In this document: positions 1-5,014 of the stretch, one piece after another | Layout of the letters: every line of letters begins with the position of its first letter | Position numbering within the stretch: position 1 is the stretch's first letter | Source: an uncultured Ventosimonas sp. | GTDB lineage: Bacteria; Pseudomonadota; Gammaproteobacteria; Pseudomonadales; Pseudomonadaceae | Assembly (NCBI GenBank): GCA_945283395.1 | Contig: CALYQH010000103.1 | Coordinates: 1-5,435 of the forward strand | Direction: 5' to 3' | Length of the DNA stretch: 5,435 nucleotides | Program-made: the position numbers and the translations under genes | Notes under the pieces: model-generated | Told to the model about the DNA's origin: nothing | What the model saw: only the letters and a program-made list of their open reading frames with translations | The model's database searches: none

Positions 1-49
1 TTAAAAGATTTAATAAGAGAAAATAAATTTATATTGAAATTATCAAGAG

Positions 50-1006
50 TTAGTTTCTTTTTGAAACAAGTGAAACTAATTTCCATAATCTTATATTGTG
101 AGAGTTGATGATAATTGCTCGGAATGCGTTTTTTAATTTATTTTTTTTATGGTTAGCTGTTAATCGACCAAAGTCTTTTAAGTCTCGAATAACCTCGTCA
201 TACCTTTTATCTTTTACAATTGCCTTCCAAGTATCTCTTAAATAAGTATAGGCTTCTGTATCATAAAGTAATTTAAAATATTCGATTACTTGCTTTTTGT
301 GAGGTGAAGTAAAGTTATTAATTATATATTGTATTTCTGTTTTTCTTGCAGCTAGTGAGTGTTTTACTCTTTTACCCTTTAATGTATTCATTAAAGAGTT
401 TTCATTATATCTATAAAAGCAGCAAGGTCTTGCAACGGCTTTTGTTTCAACATATACCCCGTATTTAATTATAAATTCCTGATCTTCTGGGCCTAAGAAT
501 TCTTTAGAGAACCAAATATTATATTTTTTTAGAAAGGCTTTTTTTATTATAAAAGCATTAATCCAAATATGTTGTTTATGTAGTGCATAGCATTCAAGGA
601 TATTACCCTCTGCATAGGGAGGGCCGTAAATAGTTGAATTATTTTTTTCATCAATATAGCCACAATAAACACTTTCACAGTGAGTAGTTTTAATTTTATT
701 AACCATTTCTTGAAGAAAATAAGGAAAATAGTAGTCATCACTGTCTAAGAAAGCTATATATTCTCCTATACTCTGTTTAATACCTGTATTTCTAGCTACC
801 GAAACACCTTGATTTGCTTGGTGAATAACTTTTATACGCTTATCTTTTTCGGCGTAGGATTCTGCAATAGCAGGTGCTTGATCTGGAGAGCCATCGTCTA
901 TTATAACTAATTCCCAATGAGGGTAAGTTTGCCCTAAAACTGAATCAATAGCTTCAGCGATAAAAGGTTCTGTCCTATAAACTGGCATTATAATAGAAAT
1001 AAGCAT
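50..1006 (-). CDS. Family 2 glycosyltransferase, paralogue A (last gene of the cluster)
   Basis: A 318-residue cytoplasmic GT-A-fold enzyme, expected to transfer a sugar from a nucleotide-sugar donor to a surface-glycan acceptor (lipo-oligosaccharide or capsule); donor and linkage are unknown. Visible motifs: N-terminal strand and loop ISIIMPVY (3-10), nucleotide-binding DDGSPD (37-42), NQGVSVARNTG (65-75), metal-binding DSDD (88-91), a PYxEGNxLE signature (130-138), and ED at 174-175 followed by QEF, with Asp175 the likely catalytic base. There is no signal peptide or membrane span. The C-terminus (from about 285) is basic and ends in a short hydrophobic, possibly membrane-associating helix. 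The ATG at 1006 is fixed by the beta-strand directly after it, but no Shine-Dalgarno sequence precedes it. By hand count it differs from the gene at 1590-2549 at 21 of the first 93 residues, so it is a recent duplicate. It lies downstream of a decayed GT gene and may depend on read-through transcription. Family assignment is secure; the role is inferred. Confidence 0.93.
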   Translation of the reverse strand: MLISIIMPVYRTEPFIAEAIDSVLGQTYPHWELVIIDDGSPDQAPAIAESYAEKDKRIKVIHQANQGVSVARNTGIKQSIGEYIAFLDSDDYYFPYFLQEMVNKIKTTHCESVYCGYIDEKNNSTIYGPPYAEGNILECYALHKQHIWINAFIIKKAFLKKYNIWFSKEFLGPEDQEFIIKYGVYVETKAVARPCCFYRYNENSLMNTLKGKRVKHSLAARKTEIQYIINNFTSPHKKQVIEYFKLLYDTEAYTYLRDTWKAIVKDKRYDEVIRDLKDFGRLTANHKKNKLKNAFRAIIINSHNIRLWKLVSLVSKRN

Positions 1007-1103
1007 AGTAAATAATCAATCAATTAGGAGGCAATTAAATTGGTAGTAGAATATATTTTAATGAGCTAGTAAAATAGTACTTTAGTGGTATTTTATTAGC
1101 TTA
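1007..1103 (-). other. Eroded intergenic stretch, possible remnant of the pseudogene's 3' end
   Basis: The segment between the pseudogene's double stop and the ATG at 1006 has no intact gene. Read on in the pseudogene frame it gives ANKIPLKYYFTSSLKYILLP, then a stop-interrupted I*LPPN*. The LPPN could be what is left of the LYPPN-type motif expected further along in this family, but the match is short and may be chance. The segment also contains the inverted repeat at 1065-1100. I see no convincing promoter and no Shine-Dalgarno for the gene that starts at 1006. Confidence 0.35.
1065..1100. repeat. 36-bp imperfect inverted repeat (hairpin)
   Basis: The 12-base arms at 1065-1076 (GCTAGTAAAATA) and 1089-1100 (TATTTTATTAGC) are complementary except at one position. 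Inside them, 1079-1080 also pair with 1085-1086 around a four-base loop. In plus-strand RNA the odd positions become G.U pairs; in minus-strand RNA they are mismatches, so the hairpin is stronger for a plus-strand transcript. No strong U-tract follows on either strand. It could be a weak terminator between the pseudogene and the gene at 50-1006, a trace of a mobile element, or chance in AT-rich DNA. Confidence 0.5.
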
Positions 1104-1580
1104 TTATATAAAATCTTCATATTTTTTAAGATTGCCATTTTGACCAAAGTTAAAATAATGTCCACGATAACATACTATATAGTGTGGATGTTTTGCTGAG
1201 GCTTTAATTATTTTTTCAAGCCAGTAATCGTTCTAAAAAACATCATCATCTATAGTAATAATAGTTTTATTGGGATTATTTTTTAAAGCATAAAAATATT
1301 TTTTGAATGATTTTAGATTTTGCTTAGTATCATCAATGAAAACTTGTAAGCCTTTTTGGGTATATAGTTCTAATTCTTTTAAAATATTACCTTTATAAAG
1401 GTTAATATCTATTTGGGATAAGTAGAGATGAAATTCAAAGTTATGGTAGGCTTTTTGAGCAAAAATTGATTCTATAGTTTTATGCACTATATTAAAACGT
1501 TTATGATAAGAAGTCATAGAAACGATATAATTAGCTTTTCTTTTAACTTTTCCTAGTTTGAATAAATCAGAAAATCTCAT
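1104..1580 (-). pseudogene. Broken glycosyltransferase gene (in-frame TAG, truncated 3' end)
   Basis: From ATG at 1580 the frame encodes 115 residues up to TAG at 1233-1235. The same frame then continues for 42 more sense codons (starting NDYWLEKIIKAS and including HYIVCYRGHYFNF and NGNLKKYEDF) before TAA TAA at 1101-1106. The part before the TAG has IVSMTSYHKRF (19-29), TIESIFAQK (35-43) and TITIDDDVF (107-115, DDD metal-binding motif). From memory this resembles a bacterial surface-polysaccharide glycosyltransferase family in which DDD is followed closely by Tyr, then a WLEKL segment, a CxR-H segment and later a GVGGVLYPP-like motif. The TAG sits about where that Tyr falls, so a nonsense mutation is likely, and the C-terminal third is missing. 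Translation initiation looks intact: an AGGT Shine-Dalgarno (1587-1590) overlaps the stop of the gene at 1590-2549, 9 bases upstream, implying translational coupling. It is unrelated in sequence to its three GT neighbours. A truncated 115-residue product could be made but would lack much of the fold. Confidence 0.8.
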
Positions 1581-1589
1581 ATTAATACC

Positions 1590-2549
1590 TTATTTATTGT
1601 TTTTACTGAATAATGAGACTAAATTCCATAATGTTTTATTTTTTGAGTTGATAATAGCAATATGTATTAAATTTTTAATCTTATGTTTTTTTTCATAGTT
1701 ATGTAATATACCAAAATCTTTTAAGTCTTGTATCACTTCATCGTATTTTGTATCTTTAACTATAGCTTTCCATAGTTGTCTTTGATAGTTGTAAATATTA
1801 GTATTATGCATTAATTCTAAATAGTCTAATATTTGCTGTTTATAGGGTGATTGGTAGTGTTGTTGGACAAAAACTTGTACTGCTTGTCTGGCTTCAAGGT
1901 CATGTTTGACCTTTTTCCCTTTTAAGGTATTGGTAGCAGAGTTTTCATTATGACGATAGAAGACAAGGGGTTCGGTCACGGCAACCGTAGTGAGATATAC
2001 ACCACATTTCAAAATGAACTCTTGATCTTGGCAAATAAGACGGTTTGGGGTAAATTGTAAATGATGGTCTTGTAGTAAGGAGCGTTTGACTATAAAGCTA
2101 TTTAGCCAAATATGTTGTTTGTGTAAGGCATAGCATTCTAAGATATTACCCTCTGCATAGGGTGGACCAAAAGCAACGGAATTATTTTTTTCATCTATAT
2201 AACCACAATAAAGACTATCGCAGTTAGTAGCTTTAATTTTATCTGTCATAGCTTGCAGAAAATTAGGCAAATAATAATCATCGCTATCTAAGAAGGCTAT
2301 GTATTCACCATGGCAATGACTAATTCCATTATTTCTAGCTACCGAAACCCCTTGATTAGTTTGGTGAATAACTGTTATACGTTCATCTTTTACTGCATAA
2401 GATTCAGCAATAGTAGGGGCAAGATCGGGAGAACCATCATTAACTATTACTAATTGCCAATGAGAAAATGTTTGCTGTATGACAGATTCAATAGCTTCGG
2501 CAATAAAGGGTGCTGTTTTATAAACAGGCATTATGATAGAAATAAGCAC
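1590..2549 (-). CDS. Family 2 glycosyltransferase, paralogue B (GTG start)
   Basis: A 319-residue GT-A-fold glycosyltransferase, near twin of the gene at 50-1006, presumably adding a sugar to the same surface glycan. Motifs: ISIIMPVY (3-10), NDGSPD (37-42), NQGVSVARNNG (65-75), DSDD (88-91), PYAEGNILE (130-138), and CQDQEF (173-178), where the usual Glu before the likely catalytic base Asp175 is Gln. The stretch 114-148 is almost identical to the twin, while 156-174 differs strongly, which suggests acceptor or donor specificity has changed. The start is GTG at 2547-2549; the alternative ATG at codon 7 would remove the first beta-strand, so GTG is preferred. No Shine-Dalgarno is seen. The bases just before the start resemble those of the twin, so the duplicated unit probably began a little upstream of the start codon. 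Its TAA overlaps the ribosome-binding site of the following pseudogene. The C-terminus is basic and ends in a hydrophobic helix. Confidence 0.93.
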   Translation of the reverse strand: MLISIIMPVYKTAPFIAEAIESVIQQTFSHWQLVIVNDGSPDLAPTIAESYAVKDERITVIHQTNQGVSVARNNGISHCHGEYIAFLDSDDYYLPNFLQAMTDKIKATNCDSLYCGYIDEKNNSVAFGPPYAEGNILECYALHKQHIWLNSFIVKRSLLQDHHLQFTPNRLICQDQEFILKCGVYLTTVAVTEPLVFYRHNENSATNTLKGKKVKHDLEARQAVQVFVQQHYQSPYKQQILDYLELMHNTNIYNYQRQLWKAIVKDTKYDEVIQDLKDFGILHNYEKKHKIKNLIHIAIINSKNKTLWNLVSLFSKNNK

Positions 2550-2643
2550 GGTAACTAATTAATGTATAATGGTGTAACTTTAATATTTATCTATTATATA
2601 TTATAAGTTTATGTAAATTAAAGATAATTCTTTGTGTGGTTAT
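2550..2643 (-). other. AT-rich gap with possible weak promoter
   Basis: This gap separates paralogues C and B. On the minus strand it contains two TATAAT hexamers (2600-2605 and 2593-2598), but neither has a good -35 at proper spacing; the 17-bp partner of the first would be ATTATC at 2623-2628. A 5-bp stem with a 4-base loop (2620-2633) lies just after the upstream gene's stop and is too weak to call a terminator. The downstream gene could be served by read-through from 3651-3678, by a weak local promoter, or both. Confidence 0.25.
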
Positions 2644-3597
2644 TTATAAAAATTTCAATAGTTTGCTAAATTTCCATAATGGAACATGGTGTGAGTTAAT
2701 AATGGCTCTTTGAATAGCATATCTAATAGGCTTTTTGCTACGGTTTTTTCCTATATTACCAAATTGGGTTAAGTCATCTAAGGCTTTTTGATATTGGCCT
2801 TGCTGTATATTGTGCCAAGTTTGTTTTTGAAAAGCATAAGCAACACCATTAATGGTTTCTTGAAGAAAAGCACATACTTGTTGTTTATGAGGCAGGTTAT
2901 AGTGTTGTTGGACGAAAGCTAAAATAGCTTGTCGAGTGGTAACATCATTTTTTGCTTTAGTACCATTAATGTCTATACTTACTGAGCTTTGGTTATAACG
3001 GTAGAAGGTAAGAATATCAGGAATTATTTTAGCTTTGCCAAATACCGCACATTCCACAATAAAAGCAAAATCACCACTCATTGTTCTGCCAGGAACAAAA
3101 TGGATATTATGAGTGGTTAAGAGGCACTGTTTGACCATAAAGGAATTAATACAAACTGTAAAGCGATTCTTTAAGGCCCATGCCTCTAGCAAATTTCCCT
3201 CAAAATAAGGATTACTAATAGTCATAGCAACACGTTCAAACACATAACCGCATTGAATTAAGTCACAATCAGATTGTTCAAAAGCAGCTATCATTTTTTT
3301 TAAGTAGTTAGGAAAATAGAAATCATCTGAGTCTAGAAAAGCGATATATTCACCTGTGGCAGCTTTAATGCCATTGTTTCTACTTGCCGTTTCCCCTTGA
3401 TTTGCTTGATTTATTAGTTTTACTCTAGCATCCTGTGCAACATAGCGGTTGGCTATTTGCTGGGTATTATCAGTAGAACCGTCGTTAATAATAATAAGTT
3501 CCCAATTGTTGTGGGTTTGTAGTATTACCGACTCTATCGCCTCATCAATAAATTCTTGAGCGTTATAAGCCGGCATAATGATACTAACTAAACTCAT
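2644..3597 (-). CDS. Family 2 glycosyltransferase, paralogue C (first gene of the cluster)
   Basis: A 317-residue GT-A-fold glycosyltransferase, probably acting on lipo-oligosaccharide or another surface glycan. Motifs: VSIIMPAY (4-11), NDGSTD (38-43), NQGETASRNNG (66-76), DSDD (89-92), and PYFEGNLLE (130-138), the signature shared with the two downstream paralogues. The catalytic-base region reads SGDFAF (174-179): Asp176 is kept, but the usual Glu before it is Gly. The C-terminal part retains W-x-x-I, DLxxFG and INSHHVPLWK, which align with the paralogues and mark all three as one subfamily. It is clearly more diverged than the other two are from each other. The ATG at 3597 has a GGA Shine-Dalgarno 8 bases upstream, and a good promoter lies at 3651-3678, so this is likely the first gene of the glycosyltransferase transcript. 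There is no signal peptide. Activity and sugar specificity are inferred only at family level. Confidence 0.93.
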   Translation of the reverse strand: MSLVSIIMPAYNAQEFIDEAIESVILQTHNNWELIIINDGSTDNTQQIANRYVAQDARVKLINQANQGETASRNNGIKAATGEYIAFLDSDDFYFPNYLKKMIAAFEQSDCDLIQCGYVFERVAMTISNPYFEGNLLEAWALKNRFTVCINSFMVKQCLLTTHNIHFVPGRTMSGDFAFIVECAVFGKAKIIPDILTFYRYNQSSVSIDINGTKAKNDVTTRQAILAFVQQHYNLPHKQQVCAFLQETINGVAYAFQKQTWHNIQQGQYQKALDDLTQFGNIGKNRSKKPIRYAIQRAIINSHHVPLWKFSKLLKFL

Positions 3598-3748
3598 ACT
3601 AAGGTTCCAAAATAATGATTTAATTTAGTGACTTTTATAAATTTTAAAGCATTCTAGGTAGTTATCAATAAATGTCAAGGGGCATACAAATGAAAGTAAT
3701 AGCCCTAATTTTGTTTAAGGGAAAAGTAACAAAAGCAATCTTATTTAA
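3598..3748 (-). other. Intergenic region between LOG gene and GT cluster
   Basis: Besides the promoter at 3651-3678 and the Shine-Dalgarno of the gene starting at 3597, the minus strand can form a weak hairpin from CCCT/AGGG arms around 3702-3720, followed by only scattered U residues. This is a poor intrinsic-terminator candidate for the LOG gene. No gene is visible here. Confidence 0.3.
3651..3678 (-). promoter_or_regulatory. Sigma70-like promoter of the glycosyltransferase cluster
   Basis: On the minus strand, -35 TTGACA (3673-3678, perfect consensus) is followed after 16 bp by -10 TAGAAT (3651-3656, five of six matches). Transcription would start near 3644, leaving a leader of roughly 47 bases before the ATG at 3597. 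It sits between the LOG-family gene and paralogue C, so the GT genes can be transcribed independently of the gene upstream. No operator is evident. Confidence 0.65.
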
Positions 3749-4822
3749 TTATAGAGTTAACCAGTTGTTAGTTTCATTAAGGTAATCTATTAATTGCCTT
3801 AACCGTCCATATTGTTTGCCTGTAAAGTTAAAGAGTAAGTAGGTAAGGTTATTAAATTCAGTTTCTTTAAAGGAATCTTGGTAAGGTTGTTGTGTAAAAC
3901 CACCTATTAAGCAAAGATCATTGTATTCTTTATTTATATATTCTATGGCTTGATTGGTTAGTGGCTTATTCAAACGGATAGCAAAAATTTCTTTAAACCA
4001 GCGGCTGGAGTGGTAATTAGTATAGAAGGTGACAATTTCTTGAGTGGTTTCTTCAGGAGTATGTACTAATTTGATTAGGTGCATATCTGAGGCTAATATG
4101 TAATGATGATCTCTTAACTGATGTTCAATATATTCTAGTGCTTCTTTCCAATAAGTGCTGTCAGCTGTTTCTAGCATGATAACTGGCACAATAGGGGTTT
4201 TCCCCGTTTGTATCAGAGTAATGACTTCAAACGCTTCATCCCAAGTGCCAAAGCCGCCAGGGCAAAGTACTACCGCTTCAGCTTCTTTTACAAAAAATAA
4301 TTTCCGGATAAAGAAATACTGAAAAGTAAGTAATACATCGCTTCCCTCCATGGTTTCATTAGCATATTGCTCAAATGGCAGTTTGATGTTAAAGCCAAGC
4401 GCATTTTCGGCACGTGCTCCCTCGTGGGCAGCAGCCATAATGCCACCACCAGCTCCAGTAATTATCATAAAGTCATGTTCAGCAAGACAAGCACCTAATG
4501 TCTTAGCTTGCTGATAGAGGGGATGATCTTTAGGGGTTCGAGCTGAGCCAAAAACGGTGACTTTACGGCGACGTTTAAAACGTTCAACTAGCGAGAAGCC
4601 TTTTTCCATTTCATTTAAAGCATTCTTAGCCAGTTTGACATCCCAATGGTTACGATCGGCTTGGATCATTCGGATGATAGTATGAAAAAGTTCTTGGTAG
4701 ATTTTATGATCTTTAACGCCTGAGGGAACTGCTAAATTTATGAGCTCATCAATTTTTTTATTGAGCTCTATAGAGCTAGGAGAGTAATGGCGAGTTAAAA
4801 ATCCATCTTGTTCAGATCTCAT
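3749..4822 (-). CDS. Long-form LOG-family (TIGR00730-type) nucleotide phosphoribohydrolase-like protein
   Basis: A 357-residue cytoplasmic Rossmann-fold protein. Characterised relatives hydrolyse nucleoside 5'-monophosphates to the free base and ribose 5-phosphate; plant LOG does this for cytokinin nucleotides. The core runs from about 87 to 255: VTVFGSAR (88-95), TGAGGGIM (122-129), the RK pair (173-174) inside FIRKLFFVKEA, and the family hallmark PGGFGTWDE (188-196), which carries the catalytic Glu196. It is longer than minimal LOG proteins (about 180-200 residues). An N-terminal helical extension (1-86) and a C-terminal extension (about 260-357, with NKPLTNQAIEY) flank the core. It is also shorter than E. 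coli PpnN (about 454), so I give no symbol. The ATG at 4822 has a GGA Shine-Dalgarno 8 bases upstream. It has its own promoter (4862-4890) and a 151-bp gap to the GT cluster, so I see no functional link to glycan synthesis. Family is near certain; the exact substrate is unknown. Confidence 0.94.
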   Translation of the reverse strand: MRSEQDGFLTRHYSPSSIELNKKIDELINLAVPSGVKDHKIYQELFHTIIRMIQADRNHWDVKLAKNALNEMEKGFSLVERFKRRRKVTVFGSARTPKDHPLYQQAKTLGACLAEHDFMIITGAGGGIMAAAHEGARAENALGFNIKLPFEQYANETMEGSDVLLTFQYFFIRKLFFVKEAEAVVLCPGGFGTWDEAFEVITLIQTGKTPIVPVIMLETADSTYWKEALEYIEHQLRDHHYILASDMHLIKLVHTPEETTQEIVTFYTNYHSSRWFKEIFAIRLNKPLTNQAIEYINKEYNDLCLIGGFTQQPYQDSFKETEFNNLTYLLFNFTGKQYGRLRQLIDYLNETNNWLTL

Positions 4823-4861
4823 AACGATAATCCATTCATAATTAATAGATGAAGCTGGATT

Positions 4862-4890
4862 ATGCTAGTTTTTTCCTAGGTTAGTGTCAA
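4862..4890 (-). promoter_or_regulatory. Sigma70-like promoter of the LOG-family gene
   Basis: On the minus strand, -35 TTGACA (4885-4890, perfect) is followed after 17 bp by -10 TAGCAT (4862-4867, four of six matches). The start point would be near 4855, about 32 bases before the ATG at 4822. A CATAAT hexamer three bases further on would need a 20-bp spacer and is less likely. Its position just past the hairpin at 4907-4930 supports a separate transcription unit. Confidence 0.55.
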
Positions 4891-4906
4891 TCATTAATAG
4901 CAAGCT

Positions 4907-4930
4907 AGGTGATCACATAAGTGACCACCT
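4907..4930 (-). terminator. Terminator-like hairpin after the repeat-protein gene
   Basis: In minus-strand RNA the arms AGGUGGUCAC and GUGAUCACCU form a 10-bp stem with one G.U pair and a four-base loop. The same position is an A/C mismatch in plus-strand RNA, so the structure favours the minus strand. It lies 13 bases past the TAG at 4943-4945 and before the next promoter. The following bases are not a real U-tract, so termination may be weak or rely on other factors. Confidence 0.5.
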
Positions 4931-4942
4931 TATTAAATTAAT

Positions 4943-5014
4943 CTAGAGGTTTGGTAAAGTTGAATTTTCAAGCGCTTGTTTCTTTTCCTCTAATTTTTCC
5001 TTAATCGCTCTTTT
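4943..5014 (-). other. Displaced C-terminal tail of the repeat protein (apparent frameshift)
   Basis: Just past the stop at 5001-5003, the +1 frame encodes RAIKEKLEEKKQALE then NSTLPNL and ends with TAG at 4943-4945. This K/E/Q-rich tail matches the composition of the protein upstream, so it is probably its original C-terminus. Removing one base from the run of five A residues (plus-strand T at 5011-5015) joins the two frames: DK followed by RAIKEK. A real one-base insertion, a sequencing error or a +1 recoding event would all look like this; there is no classical slippery heptamer. Confidence 0.65.

Noticed and set aside
1..49. Terminator or further gene after the last glycosyltransferase
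   Set aside because: Only AT-rich sequence with no stable hairpin or meaningful open frame is visible before the window ends.
547..741. A 64-codon minus-strand open frame beginning MMTTIF
   Set aside because: It lies wholly inside the well-supported glycosyltransferase gene at 50-1006 in another frame, and its composition is that of a shadow frame in AT-rich DNA.
1026..1069. Perfect plus-strand AGGAGG followed 8 bases later by TTG and a nine-residue mini-ORF
   Set aside because: Too short, no promoter seen, in a decayed region with no other plus-strand genes; most likely chance.
1104..1580. Stop-codon reassignment (TAG read as an amino acid)
   Set aside because: The other genes use ordinary stops, the frame hits TAA TAA soon after, and the C-terminus is missing, so simple gene decay explains it better.
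2620..2633. Small hairpin after the stop of the gene at 2644-3597 as a terminator
   Set aside because: Only five A/T-rich base pairs with a four-base loop and no U-tract; too weak.
3702..3720. CCCT/AGGG hairpin as the terminator of the LOG gene
   Set aside because: Four solid pairs around a long loop and no proper U-tract; mentioned only as a weak candidate in the intergenic entry.
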